Positions 1 through 8,016 of a DNA stretch of 64,000 nucleotides are shown in pieces. Numbering within the stretch: position 1 is the stretch's first letter; the number at the start of each line of letters is the position of its first letter. The notes below the pieces were generated by a model. It searched no databases. It had not been told where the DNA came from and was given only the letters and a program-made list of their open reading frames with translations. The translations under genes were made by a program, and so were the position numbers. This stretch comes from Streptomyces katrae (GTDB lineage: Bacteria; Actinomycetota; Actinomycetes; Streptomycetales; Streptomycetaceae), in NCBI RefSeq assembly GCF_002028425.1, contig NZ_CP020042.1, positions 5,493,560 through 5,557,559 on the forward strand. The letters run 5' to 3'.

Positions 1-11
1 GAGTCTGAGCC

Positions 12-605
12 ATGGAAGCCTTCACCACCCACACCGGCCGCGCCGTCCCGCTGCGCCGCAGCAATGTCGACACCGACCAGATCATCCCGGCCCACTGGCT
101 GAAGAAGATCACCCGTGACGGGTTCGAGGACGGGCTCTTCGAGGCCTGGCGCAAAGACCCGGAGTTCGTCACCAACCGGCCCGAGCGCGCCGGTGCGACG
201 GTCCTGGTCGCCGGCCCCGACTTCGGCACCGGCTCCTCGCGCGAGCACGCCGTCTGGGCCCTGCAGAACTTCGGGTTCAAGGCGGTCATCTCCTCCCGCT
301 TCGCCGACATCTTCCGCGGCAACTCGCTGAAGAACGGTCTGCTGACCGTCGTCCTGCCGCAGGAGACCGTCGACCGGCTGTGGGAGCTCACCGAGGCCGA
401 CCCGACCGCCGAGATCACCGTCGACCTGGTCGACCGCAAGGTCCGAGCCGAGGGCGTCGAGGCGGAGTTCGAACTCGACGACAACGCGCGCTGGCGGCTG
501 CTGGAAGGACTGGACGACATCTCGCTCACCCTTCAGAACGAAGCCGACATCGACGCGTACGAAAGCACCCGACCCGCCTTCAAGCCGCGCACGATTCGCG
601 TCTGA
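12..605 (+). CDS. leuD: 3-isopropylmalate dehydratase small subunit
   Basis: This 197-residue protein is the small (swivel) subunit of isopropylmalate isomerase, which with LeuC converts 2-isopropylmalate to 3-isopropylmalate in leucine synthesis in the cytosol. The N-terminus carries the family motif [13 protein letters not shown], and [13 protein letters not shown] around residues 66-78 is the substrate-loop signature; the length is normal for the family. Only 11 bases precede the ATG and they include a TGA, so leuC probably ends just outside the window and the pair is likely one transcript. A GC-rich hairpin at 658-685 follows the stop. Confidence is high because motifs and length both agree. 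Confidence 0.96.
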   Translation: MEAFTTHTGRAVPLRRSNVDTDQIIPAHWLKKITRDGFEDGLFEAWRKDPEFVTNRPERAGATVLVAGPDFGTGSSREHAVWALQNFGFKAVISSRFADIFRGNSLKNGLLTVVLPQETVDRLWELTEADPTAEITVDLVDRKVRAEGVEAEFELDDNARWRLLEGLDDISLTLQNEADIDAYESTRPAFKPRTIRV

Positions 606-657
606 TTCCTGCCTGATCAGCGCTTATTCACCCTCGGGTGATCACATCGGCAACACT

Positions 658-685
658 GTGCCCCCTGCCTTCCGGCGGGGGGCAC
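658..685 (+). terminator. hairpin downstream of leuD
   Basis: GTGCCCCCTGCC and GGCGGGGGGCAC form a 12-bp stem with one G-T wobble and the loop TTCC. There is no T-run after it, as is common in Streptomyces. It lies 53 bases after the leuD stop and before the next gene. Confidence 0.6.
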
Positions 686-742
686 AGCCGTATGTTGAGG
701 CCCCGTGAGGCGACAACTCGCCCCAGATGGCACAATCTGTGC

Positions 743-970
743 ATGGAACGCGACAGTCAACTCGAGCTCTACGAACTCGTCGCGGACCGGTTGAAAGAAG
801 CACACACAAGGGTGCGCGCACTGCAAGTCCCGGAGGGCGTAAGGATGGCGCTGTCCCGGAAGCTGTTGGTCGTCACTGCCGCGGCGAAGCACGATCTCGC
901 CGACGCGGCAAGGCGCCTGGACAGGTTGATGAAGGACCTCGACGAGGGTCGATTCCCTGAAGGCGACTGA
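743..970 (+). CDS. small conserved-type hypothetical protein
   Basis: This 75-residue charged protein begins MERDSQLELYELVADRL and is predicted helical throughout, with no cysteines, signal peptide or membrane segment. I do not recognise a family with a known function. The ATG at 743 is preferred over upstream in-frame starts because the -10-like hexamer CACAAT (731-736) sits exactly six bases upstream. That spacing puts transcription start on the ATG, so the mRNA would be leaderless, and no Shine-Dalgarno sequence is visible. It lies between leuD and hupS on the same strand, with the leuD hairpin upstream, so it is probably transcribed alone. Codon use looks like its neighbours. Confidence 0.7.
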   Translation: MERDSQLELYELVADRLKEAHTRVRALQVPEGVRMALSRKLLVVTAAAKHDLADAARRLDRLMKDLDEGRFPEGD

Positions 971-1033
971 TGCGAAGGAACTCCGTAACGGCTCACATCG
1001 TTGCGGCACTAGGGTGATTAGCCCGTTTCGTGT

Positions 1034-1062
1034 TTGATTTGCGGTATATATCCGCCTAACGT
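1034..1062 (+). promoter_or_regulatory. putative hupS promoter
   Basis: TTGATT (1034-1039) and TAACGT (1057-1062) are separated by 17 bases, close to the vegetative consensus. The region is locally AT-rich (TATATAT inside the spacer). Transcription would start about 45 bases before the hupS GTG. Confidence 0.6.
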
Positions 1063-1114
1063 GCGAAATAAGCTTGAACACATTCGTTCTGGCGAGGTCT
1101 CCGAAGGGGAAGAC

Positions 1115-1798
1115 GTGAACAAGGCGCAGCTCGTAGAAGCGATTGCCGACAAGCTGGGCGGCCGCCAGCAGGCCGCCGACGCGGTCGACGCGGTACTGGA
1201 CGCGATGGTCCGCGCGGTCGTCGCGGGCGACCGGGTCTCGGTCACGGGCTTCGGCTCGTTCGAGAAGGTCGACCGCCCGGCCCGCTACGCCCGCAACCCG
1301 CAGACGGGTGAGCGCGTCCGGGTCAAGAAGACGTCCGTTCCCCGCTTCCGTGCGGGTCAGGGCTTCAAGGACCTGGTCAGCGGCACCAAGAAGCTCCCCA
1401 AGGGCGACGAGGTGGCCGTCAAGAAGGCCCCGAAGGGCAGCCTGACCGGCGGTGCCTCGGCCACGGTCAAGAAGGCCGCCGCCAAGAAGGCCACCACGGC
1501 CAAGAAGGCCGCCGCGAAGACCACGGCCACCAAGGCCGCCGCCAAGAAGACGACGGCGAAGAAGGCCGCCACGACCGTCAAGAAGACGGCCGCGAAGACC
1601 ACGGTCGCGAAGAAGGCCACGGCCACGGCCAAGAAGGCGACCCCGGCGAAGAAGGCCACGGCGGCGGCGAAGAAGACCACCGCCACCGCGAAGAAGACCG
1701 CCCCGGCGGCCAAGAAGGCCACCGCGACGAAGGCGCCCGCCAAGAAGACGGCGACGCGCAAGGCCACCGCGAAGAAGACCACCGCCCGCAAGAAGTAG
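1115..1798 (+). CDS. hupS: HU-family nucleoid protein with lysine-rich tail
   Basis: This 227-residue protein has an N-terminal HU fold (residues 1 to about 93) and a long basic C-terminal tail made of KKA, KKT and KKAT repeats. It therefore has the architecture of Streptomyces HupS, a spore-associated nucleoid protein, and of mycobacterial HupB. The HU domain shows the DNA-binding arm region with GFGSFEKV and RNPQTGE. The GTG at 1115 is chosen because MNKAQLVEAIADK is the family N-terminus and GAAGGGGA lies six bases upstream. The tail probably binds and compacts DNA, as in eukaryotic H1-like tails. A strong hairpin at 1818-1850 follows. The low-complexity tail opens long spurious frames on both strands. 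Confidence 0.95.
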   Translation: MNKAQLVEAIADKLGGRQQAADAVDAVLDAMVRAVVAGDRVSVTGFGSFEKVDRPARYARNPQTGERVRVKKTSVPRFRAGQGFKDLVSGTKKLPKGDEVAVKKAPKGSLTGGASATVKKAAAKKATTAKKAAAKTTATKAAAKKTTAKKAATTVKKTAAKTTVAKKATATAKKATPAKKATAAAKKTTATAKKTAPAAKKATATKAPAKKTATRKATAKKTTARKK

Positions 1799-1817
1799 GG
1801 GCACGAGTCACACACGC

Positions 1818-1850
1818 CGGGCCGGCTTCCCCCCGGGGGAAGCCGGCCCG
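1818..1850 (+). terminator. hairpin between hupS and cofC
   Basis: CGGGCCGGCTTCCCC (1818-1832) pairs perfectly with GGGGAAGCCGGCCCG (1836-1850). It lies in the convergent space 20 bases after the hupS stop and may stop transcription from both directions. Confidence 0.65.
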
Positions 1851-1905
1851 CGGTGCGTTCCTCCGCTGGTCACAGGGGTCGCGGACCCCCGCGGGCCTAC
1901 AGGGG

Positions 1906-2787
1906 CTAGAACGTCTGCAGGGTGACCAGGGTGATCCGCAGGCCGGCGCCCTCGCCGTCCGTCTCGATGCGCACCCGCTGCCCGGGACGCAGCATCAGCA
2001 GGCCGCCGGCGTCGAAGGCCTCGGCCCCGAAGGGCACCGGGGTGCCGTCGTCCAGCAGCACGCTGCCGCTGCGGGTCTGGGAGTCGTACGTGTACGCGGT
2101 CGCCTGCATAAGCGCACTGTATCGGGCCGTGTGCCGGCCCACGCCGAGGGAGAGGGCCCTGCGCAGGTCCGGTCCCGTGTCCACGTCCCGGCGCACGCTC
2201 TCGACGTCGGCCAGGGATATTTCCACCGCCCCCGAAGCGGAATGGCGGGCCCGGGACGGGCCGCCGAACGCGGGTGCCAATTCCACGTCCGGGCCGGCGG
2301 AAAGGAGCGTCGTCCCGATTCCCGCCGCATCCGCCAGAAATGCCCGGGGAAATGCGGAGGCGATATCGAGCACACGTAGCAATTCCGGCGGGCGCAGCGC
2401 GGGCAGGTCCGCGTTCATCGCGGCCAGCCGCGCCCCCGGCCGCCCCGCGCGCACGGCCCGCGCTCCGTGGTCCAGCGCGGCGTTGAGCCCCGCGCCCGGA
2501 GCGTCCGGCAGGATCCGCGCCCCGAGCCGGGCCAGTTCCGCCCCGGCCACCGCGTCGTCCGTGACGACCACCACATCCGCGACCGAAGCACAGGCCAGCG
2601 CCCCCGCCACCGTGTCCTGCGCGAAGGCCAGGGCCAGCCCCGGACGGGAAGCCCCCACGGCGGCCGCCAGCCGGCTCTTGGCCAGCGCCAGGGGTTTCAG
2701 CGGGACCACCAGGCTCCAGACGGCGTTCGTGGCGGACTCCTTCGCTCCGGTGCGCGGCCGCACCCGTCCCGGCCAAGGACGGGTCAC
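1906..2787 (-). CDS. cofC: CofC-type phospholactate/phosphoenolpyruvate guanylyltransferase fused to a cold-shock-like module
   Basis: The first 215 or so residues are CofC/FbiD, which activates the three-carbon side-chain precursor with GTP during coenzyme F420 synthesis. WSLVVPLKPLALAKSRL is the nucleotide-binding start of the family, and NADLPALRP and RRDVDT follow. CofC proteins normally end soon after this; here the frame continues without a stop into a roughly 67-residue module (ATAYTYDSQTRSG ... ITLVTLQTF) that looks like a cold-shock/S1-type beta barrel. The start is uncertain. GTG codons at 2787 and 2763 have no Shine-Dalgarno, whereas GAAGGAG lies six bases before an ACG at 2730 that matches the family N-terminus. 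The module may also start separately at the ATG at 2109, preceded by TACAGT at leaderless spacing. Confidence 0.85.
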   Translation of the reverse strand: MTRPWPGRVRPRTGAKESATNAVWSLVVPLKPLALAKSRLAAAVGASRPGLALAFAQDTVAGALACASVADVVVVTDDAVAGAELARLGARILPDAPGAGLNAALDHGARAVRAGRPGARLAAMNADLPALRPPELLRVLDIASAFPRAFLADAAGIGTTLLSAGPDVELAPAFGGPSRARHSASGAVEISLADVESVRRDVDTGPDLRRALSLGVGRHTARYSALMQATAYTYDSQTRSGSVLLDDGTPVPFGAEAFDAGGLLMLRPGQRVRIETDGEGAGLRITLVTLQTF

Positions 2788-2979
2788 GGCCCGGTCATCA
2801 GTCGGCCCATTGTCGCCTCAGACCGGCAGCAGGGGGGCCCGCCGGTCCGGGCGGGGCGTACGGTGTTCTCGACAGAGACCGGACGCGGGGCGACACTTGT
2901 CCGGCCCACGAGGTGCCGAGCTCCCCCAGCCACCGCTGGGAGGTGCCCCACGCCCCGGTCCTAGAGGAAGGTGCTCCGA

Positions 2980-3732
2980 GTGTCCCGCCGCAGAATCGGC
3001 TTCTGGTACCGCCTGGCGGCGGTCATCGCAAAACCGCCGCTGGTAGTGCTCTTCAAGCGGGACTGGCGGGGAATGGAGCACATTCCGGCCGACGGCGGAT
3101 TCATCACCGCCGTCAATCACAACTCGTATCTGGACCCGCTGTCCTACGCGCACTTCCAGTACAACACCGGCCGGGTGCCCCGGCTGCTCGCCAAGGCCGG
3201 GCTCTTCAAAGTGCCTTTCGTCGGCGCGATCCTCCGCGGATCGGGACAGATCCCCGTCTACCGCGAGACCACCAACGCCCTGGACGCGTTCCGGGCCGCC
3301 GTGGCCGCAGTCGAGCGCGGCGAATGCGTCGCGTTCTACCCCGAGGGCACCCTCACCCGCGACCCGGAGATGTGGCCGATGGCCGGCAAGAGCGGTGTCG
3401 CCCGCGTGGCGCTGATCACCCAGGCTCCCGTCATTCCGGTGGCCCAGTGGGGCGCCAACCTCGTGATGCCGCCGTACGCCAAGGAGAACAAGGTCCGCCT
3501 GTTCCCCCGCAAGACCCTCCAGGTCCTCGCGGGCCCGCCCGTGGACCTCTCGGCCTTCTACGGCAAGGAACCGACGCCGGAGGTCCTCAAGGGGGCCACC
3601 GAGGCGATCATGGCCGACATCACCCGGCTCCTGGAGGAGCTGCGCGGCGAGAAGGCCCCCGACCAGCCGTACGACCACCGCAAGGCCCGCGCGCAGCAGC
3701 GGCGCAAGGCCGCGGGGGAGGGTTCCAAGTGA
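2980..3732 (+). CDS. plsC: 1-acyl-sn-glycerol-3-phosphate acyltransferase
   Basis: This 250-residue membrane-associated enzyme is expected to acylate lysophosphatidic acid to phosphatidic acid. It contains the PlsC acyltransferase blocks: NHNSYLDP (the HX4D catalytic motif) near residue 46 and YPEGTLTRD around residue 122. The GTG at 2980 is preferred to the GTG at 2971 because GAGGAAG (2964-2970) is directly adjacent to the latter but nine bases from the former. The last codons overlap the gpsA start in a GTGA arrangement, so the two phospholipid genes are translationally coupled. The C-terminus is short and basic. Divergently placed cofC lies upstream. Confidence 0.92.
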   Translation: MSRRRIGFWYRLAAVIAKPPLVVLFKRDWRGMEHIPADGGFITAVNHNSYLDPLSYAHFQYNTGRVPRLLAKAGLFKVPFVGAILRGSGQIPVYRETTNALDAFRAAVAAVERGECVAFYPEGTLTRDPEMWPMAGKSGVARVALITQAPVIPVAQWGANLVMPPYAKENKVRLFPRKTLQVLAGPPVDLSAFYGKEPTPEVLKGATEAIMADITRLLEELRGEKAPDQPYDHRKARAQQRRKAAGEGSK

Positions 3733-4739
3733 CGCGTCCCGTCAAGGCAGCCGTCTTCTCCGCGGGCTCCTGGGGTACCGCCTTCGGCATGGTGCTGGCC
3801 GACGCGGGCTGCGAGGTCACCCTGTGGGCCCGCCGCCCGGAGGTCGCCGACGCCATCAACACCGGCCGCACCAACCCGGACTACTTCCCCGGCGTGGAGC
3901 TCCCCGCGAACCTGCGGGCGACCACCGACCCGGCCGAGGCCGCCCGCGGCGCGGACTTCACGGTGCTGTCCGTGCCCTCCCAGACCCTGCGCGGCAACCT
4001 CGCCGCCTGGGCCCCCCTGCTGGAGCCCGACACCGTCCTCGTCTCCCTGATGAAGGGCATCGAACTCGGCACCGCCAAGCGGATGAGCGAGGTCATCGAG
4101 GAGGTGGCCAAGGTCCCCGCCGAGCGCGTCGCCGTGGTCACCGGCCCCAACCTGGCCCGCGAGATCGTCGCCCGCCAGCCCGCCGCCTCCGTCGTCGCCT
4201 GCGTGGACGAGGCCGTGGCCCAGCGGCTCCAGGCCGCCTGCCACACCCCGTACTTCCGGCCGTACACCAGCACCGACGTCATCGGCTGCGAGCTCGGCGG
4301 CGCCGTCAAGAACGTCATCGGCCTCGCCGTCGGCATCGCCGACGGCATGGGCCTGGGCGACAACACCAAGGGCTCGCTCATCACCCGGGGCCTGGCCGAA
4401 GCCACCCGTCTGGGCCTGGCGATGGGCGCCGACCCGCTCACCTTCTCCGGCCTCGCGGGCCTCGGCGACCTCGTCGCCACCTGCTCCTCGCCGCTCTCCC
4501 GCAACCACACGTTCGGCACGAACCTGGGCCGCGGGATGACCCTGGAGGAGACCATCGCGGTCACCAAGCAGACCGCCGAGGGGGTCAAGTCCTGCCAGTC
4601 CGTGGCGGATCTGGCCCGCCGCCACGGAGTGGACATGCCGATCACCGACACGGTCGTCGACATCGTCCACCACGGCAAGCCCACGCTGGTCGCGCTGAAG
4701 GAACTCATGGGCCGCAGCGCCAAACCGGAACGACACTGA
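3729..4739 (+). CDS. gpsA: glycerol-3-phosphate dehydrogenase [NAD(P)+]
   Basis: This 336-residue cytosolic enzyme reduces dihydroxyacetone phosphate to glycerol-3-phosphate, the backbone for phospholipids, and so supplies the pathway served by the adjacent plsC. The Rossmann motif reads AGSWGTAF near the N-terminus (SAGSWGT rather than the more usual GAGSWGT), and the catalytic region GAVKNVIGLAVGIADG with GDNTKGSLITRG is intact. The GTG at 3729 overlaps the plsC stop by four bases and follows GGGAG at a workable distance. Length is normal. Stop-to-start distance to ddlA is 39 bases, so read-through into ddlA is possible. Confidence 0.95.
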   Translation: MTRPVKAAVFSAGSWGTAFGMVLADAGCEVTLWARRPEVADAINTGRTNPDYFPGVELPANLRATTDPAEAARGADFTVLSVPSQTLRGNLAAWAPLLEPDTVLVSLMKGIELGTAKRMSEVIEEVAKVPAERVAVVTGPNLAREIVARQPAASVVACVDEAVAQRLQAACHTPYFRPYTSTDVIGCELGGAVKNVIGLAVGIADGMGLGDNTKGSLITRGLAEATRLGLAMGADPLTFSGLAGLGDLVATCSSPLSRNHTFGTNLGRGMTLEETIAVTKQTAEGVKSCQSVADLARRHGVDMPITDTVVDIVHHGKPTLVALKELMGRSAKPERH

Positions 4740-4778
4740 CACCTTTCCGGACGCTTGAGCGGGTACCCTCGTGGCGAT

Positions 4779-5936
4779 ATGAGCAGCGAGAACCTCCCCC
4801 AGACCCCTGAGCAGCAGGGCCGCAAGCCCCGCGTGGCCGTCGTCTTCGGCGGCCGCAGCTCGGAACACGCCATCTCGGTCGTCACCGCGGGCGCCGTGCT
4901 GCGCTCCATCGACCGCTCCAAGTACGAGGTGCTGCCCATCGGCATCACCACGGACGGCCGGTGGGCCCTGACCGCCGACGCACCCGAGCGCATGGCCATC
5001 GCCGACCGCCGGCTCCCCGACGTGGCGTCGCTGGCGGAGTCCCCGGACGGCACCGTCGTGCTGCCCGTGGACCCCGCCAGCCGCGAGGTCGTCTACACCG
5101 AGCCGGGATCCGTCCCCAAGGCACTGGGTGAGGTCGACGTCGTCTTCCCCGTGCTGCACGGCCCCTACGGCGAGGACGGCACCCTCCAGGGCCTCCTGGA
5201 GCTCTCCGGGATCCCGTACGTCGGCTGCGGCGTCCTCGCCTCGGCCGTCGGCCAGGACAAGGACTACATGAAGCGGGTGTTCACCTCCTTCGGGCTGAAC
5301 GTCGGCCCGTACGTGACCATCCGCCCCCGTGAGTGGGAGGCCGACCAGGACGCCGCCAGGGCCAAGGTCCTGGACTTCGCCGCCGAGCACGGCTGGCCGC
5401 TGTTCGTGAAGCCCGCCCGCGCCGGCTCCTCCATCGGCATCACCAAGGTCGACGACGCCTCCGGGCTCGACGCCGCCATCCGCGAGGCCCGCCACCACGA
5501 CCCCAAGGTTATCGTGGAGGCCCTGCTGCGCGGCCGCGAGATCGAGTGCGGCGTCCTGGAGTTCGAGGACGGGCCGCGCGCGAGCGTGCCCGCGGAGATC
5601 CCGCCGGTCTCCAGCCACGACTTCTACGACTTCGAGGCGAAGTACATCGACTCCGCCGCCGGCCTGGTGCCCGCCCCGCTCACCCCGGAGCAGACCGCCG
5701 AGGTGCAGCGGCTCGCGGTCGAGGCCTTCGAGGCCGCGTCCTGCGAGGGACTGGTCCGCGCCGACTTCTTCCTCACCGAGGACGGCACCTTCGTCATCAA
5801 CGAGATCAACACCCTGCCCGGGTTCACGCCGATCTCGATGTACCCGCGCATGTGGCAGGAGTCGGGCATCGAGTACCCGGAGCTGGTGGACCGCCTGATC
5901 CAGGCCGCCCTGCGCCGCTCCACCGGCCTGCGCTAG
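4779..5936 (+). CDS. ddlA: D-alanine-D-alanine ligase
   Basis: This 385-residue ATP-grasp ligase joins two D-alanines for the peptidoglycan stem peptide. Visible motifs are VVFGGRSSEHAISV near the N-terminus, VLHGPYGEDGTLQG, FVKPARAGSSIGI, and the metal/ATP site EINTLPGFTPISMYP near the C-terminus. The ATG at 4779 is chosen because it gives the usual start before RKPRVAVVFGG. A -10-like TACCCT lies at 4764-4769, nine bases before the ATG, so the gene may have its own promoter with a very short leader besides read-through from gpsA. A 12-bp hairpin at 5989-6018 follows. Confidence 0.95.
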   Translation: MSSENLPQTPEQQGRKPRVAVVFGGRSSEHAISVVTAGAVLRSIDRSKYEVLPIGITTDGRWALTADAPERMAIADRRLPDVASLAESPDGTVVLPVDPASREVVYTEPGSVPKALGEVDVVFPVLHGPYGEDGTLQGLLELSGIPYVGCGVLASAVGQDKDYMKRVFTSFGLNVGPYVTIRPREWEADQDAARAKVLDFAAEHGWPLFVKPARAGSSIGITKVDDASGLDAAIREARHHDPKVIVEALLRGREIECGVLEFEDGPRASVPAEIPPVSSHDFYDFEAKYIDSAAGLVPAPLTPEQTAEVQRLAVEAFEAASCEGLVRADFFLTEDGTFVINEINTLPGFTPISMYPRMWQESGIEYPELVDRLIQAALRRSTGLR

Positions 5937-5988
5937 ACGCCTCCACCGGGCTTCCGTCCGGGGGAGCCCCGGGGTCCCGTACAGCCGA

Positions 5989-6018
5989 CCGCCCGCCAGG
6001 AGGAACCCTGGCGGGCGG
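5989..6018. terminator. hairpin between ddlA and the DUF3515 gene
   Basis: CCGCCCGCCAGG and CCTGGCGGGCGG form a perfect 12-bp stem with a six-base loop. It sits between convergent genes and could act on both strands. There is no T-run. Confidence 0.6.
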
Positions 6019-6041
6019 CGGTGTGCGCGGGTGGGGGCGGG

Positions 6042-6536
6042 TCAGTAGGAGGAGATCCCGGCCGGCACGGCCTTGGCCACCGCGGCGGACAGACCCACGA
6101 GCATGCCCGCGTCCGTGGCATGCTCCTTGTCGATCCAGACCTCCGTGTAGGCCAGGCGCGACCCGGTGGTGAACTTCAGACCGCCGTCGGCCGGCCGTTC
6201 CACCAGCCAGCCGACGCCGTTCACCTCCACTCCGTCCGCCTTCGGATCGGCCATCTTGGCGGGCTTGGGGATGCCGCACCGCAGTACGATCGCCGAACCG
6301 CCCCACGCGGCGGTCAGGTCCGACTCCGGTTCGGTGGCGGTCCGGTCCAGCCCGGACACCGTCGCCGGGAGGTCCTTGTGCAGCGCGGCACAGAGCCCCG
6401 CGACGTCGGCGGGCGGCGCGGGCGGCGGAGTCACCCGGGCCTCGGAGGTCCCGGGGGCACAGCCCGCCAGGGCCAGGCCCGCCGACAGGACGGGCAGGGC
6501 CAGTACACGCAGGGGCCGACGGTGCGAAGACATCAC
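6042..6536 (-). CDS. DUF3515 family lipoprotein
   Basis: This 164-residue protein has a signal peptide ending in the lipobox LALAGC (Cys near residue 26), so it should be lipid-anchored on the outer face of the membrane. The mature part fits the actinobacterial DUF3515 family: LCAALHKDLPATVSG, then AAWGGSAIVLRCG and GVGWLVERP. Function is unknown. Two starts are possible, GTG at 6536 and ATG at 6533. The hexamer TACTCT on the minus strand (6548-6543) lies six bases before the GTG, giving leaderless geometry, so GTG is used here. It is convergent with ddlA and may share cell-envelope context. Confidence 0.85.
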   Translation of the reverse strand: MMSSHRRPLRVLALPVLSAGLALAGCAPGTSEARVTPPPAPPADVAGLCAALHKDLPATVSGLDRTATEPESDLTAAWGGSAIVLRCGIPKPAKMADPKADGVEVNGVGWLVERPADGGLKFTTGSRLAYTEVWIDKEHATDAGMLVGLSAAVAKAVPAGISSY

Positions 6537-6556
6537 CGGCCAAGAGTAGACGGGGG

Positions 6557-6790
6557 CTACAGATGGACCACGGGGCAGGTCAGGGTGCGGGTGATCCCCT
6601 CCACCTGCTGCACCTTGGCGACCACCATGCGGCCGAGATCGTCGACGGTGTCGGCCTGGGCGCGCACGATGACGTCGTACGGCCCCGTCACGTCCTCGGC
6701 CTGGATCACCCCCGGGATGTTCCCGATGGACTCGGCGACGACCGACGCCTTGCCCACCTCGGTCTGGATGAGGATGTACGCCTGTACCAC
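6557..6790 (-). CDS. stand-alone Lrp/AsnC ligand-binding domain protein
   Basis: This 77-residue protein is a single ACT-like RAM domain of the Lrp/AsnC family without a DNA-binding domain. It begins VQAYILIQTEVGKASVV and contains GPYDVIVRAQADTVDDLG. Such proteins are known in many actinobacteria; they form oligomers and may sense amino acids or partner with full-length regulators, but no function can be read here. The GTG at 6790 is chosen because GGAGG lies just upstream and the domain begins there; the open frame continues upstream without homology. It is divergent from thiL, with the spaced repeats GTTGACG at 6958 and 6970 between them. Confidence 0.85.
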   Translation of the reverse strand: MVQAYILIQTEVGKASVVAESIGNIPGVIQAEDVTGPYDVIVRAQADTVDDLGRMVVAKVQQVEGITRTLTCPVVHL

Positions 6791-7035
6791 GGAACCTCCA
6801 GGGCGGCCACGAGGATCATTTCCCCTAACCTTCGGGTGGGCCCGACAGAATCGGAAGGGCCGGGGGAAGAAGGGACGCCACGGTACCGCGTCGCCGGGTG
6901 CCACGGGGAGACCCGCAGACCAGGCGCCACGCACAGCGGGGCGTACGCAGACCAGAAGTTGACGTATCTGTTGACGGTACCCAGAGCTGTGACGGCTCGC
7001 GACCGCAAGCGGACTTGCCAAGAAGGGGCACAGCG

Positions 7036-8016
7036 ATGAAGGGCACTGTGGGCGAGCTGGGGGAATTCGGGCTCATCAGGGAGCTCACCTCACGGCTCAC
7101 CACCACCCCGGCGGTCCGGCTCGGACCGGGCGACGACGCCGCGGTCGTGTCGGCCCCCGACCGGCGGGTCGTGGCCAGCACGGACATCCTGCTGGAGGGC
7201 AGGCACTTCCGGCGCGACTGGTCCACCGCCTACGACGTCGGCCGCAAGGCCGCCGCGCAGAACCTGGCCGACATCGCCGCCATGGGCGCCGTGCCGACCG
7301 CCCTCCTGCTCGGCCTGGTGGTCCCGGCGGAGCTGCCGGTCACCTGGCCCACCGAGCTCATGGACGGCATCCGCGACGAGTGCCAGGTCGCCGGCGCGGC
7401 CGTGGTCGGCGGCGACGTCGTCCGCGGGGACACCATCACCGTCTCCATCACCGCCCTCGGCGACCTGCGCAACCACGAGCCCGTGCTGCGCTCCGGCGCC
7501 CAGCCCGGCGACGTGGTGGCCGTCACGGGCTGGCTCGGCTGGTCCGCCGCCGGCTACGCGGTGCTCTCGCGCGGCTTCCGCTCCCCGCGGGCCTTCGTCG
7601 AGGCGCACCGGCGCCCCGAGCCGCCGTACCACGCGGGCCCGGCGGCCGCCGGACTCGGCGCCACCGCCATGACCGACGTCAGCGACGGCCTGATCGCCGA
7701 CCTCGGGCACATCGCCGAGGCCAGCCACGTACGGATCGACCTGCGCTCGGGGGCCGTGGACATCCCGACCCAGATGCACGACATCGGCCAGGCCGTCGGC
7801 GTGGACCCGCTCCAGTGGGTGCTGACCGGGGGAGAGGACCACGCCATCGTGGCGACCTTCCCGCCCGACGTGAAGCTCCCGGCCCGCTGGAAGGTCATCG
7901 GGGAGGTCCAGCACCGCTCGGCGCTGCCCCAGGTGACCGTGGACGGCGCCCCCTGGACCAGCACCGGCGGCTGGGACCACTTCGGGGGCGACCCGGCCGA
8001 GGGCGAGACCCCGTGA
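7036..8016 (+). CDS. thiL: thiamine-monophosphate kinase
   Basis: This 326-residue kinase phosphorylates thiamine monophosphate to the active cofactor thiamine diphosphate. It belongs to the AIR-synthase (PurM-like) fold: GPGDDAAVV near residue 33 is the ATP/Mg site, with [22 protein letters not shown] and [14 protein letters not shown] following. The ATG at 7036 follows AGAAGGGG and gives the usual N-terminus [12 protein letters not shown]. The stop overlaps the thiD GTG by four bases, which couples the final two thiamine-salvage activities. No TPP riboswitch was recognised upstream. Confidence 0.95.
   Translation: MKGTVGELGEFGLIRELTSRLTTTPAVRLGPGDDAAVVSAPDRRVVASTDILLEGRHFRRDWSTAYDVGRKAAAQNLADIAAMGAVPTALLLGLVVPAELPVTWPTELMDGIRDECQVAGAAVVGGDVVRGDTITVSITALGDLRNHEPVLRSGAQPGDVVAVTGWLGWSAAGYAVLSRGFRSPRAFVEAHRRPEPPYHAGPAAAGLGATAMTDVSDGLIADLGHIAEASHVRIDLRSGAVDIPTQMHDIGQAVGVDPLQWVLTGGEDHAIVATFPPDVKLPARWKVIGEVQHRSALPQVTVDGAPWTSTGGWDHFGGDPAEGETP

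Noticed and set aside
1357..1925. Long Pro/Arg-rich and Ala/Val-rich frames over the hupS tail
   Set aside because: They are other-frame readings of the lysine-rich repeats of HupS; the HU domain fixes the real frame.
2913..3728. Upstream extension of the gpsA reading frame by about 270 codons
   Set aside because: The extension overlaps plsC, which has clear acyltransferase motifs in another frame, and the GpsA homology begins at the GTG at 3729.
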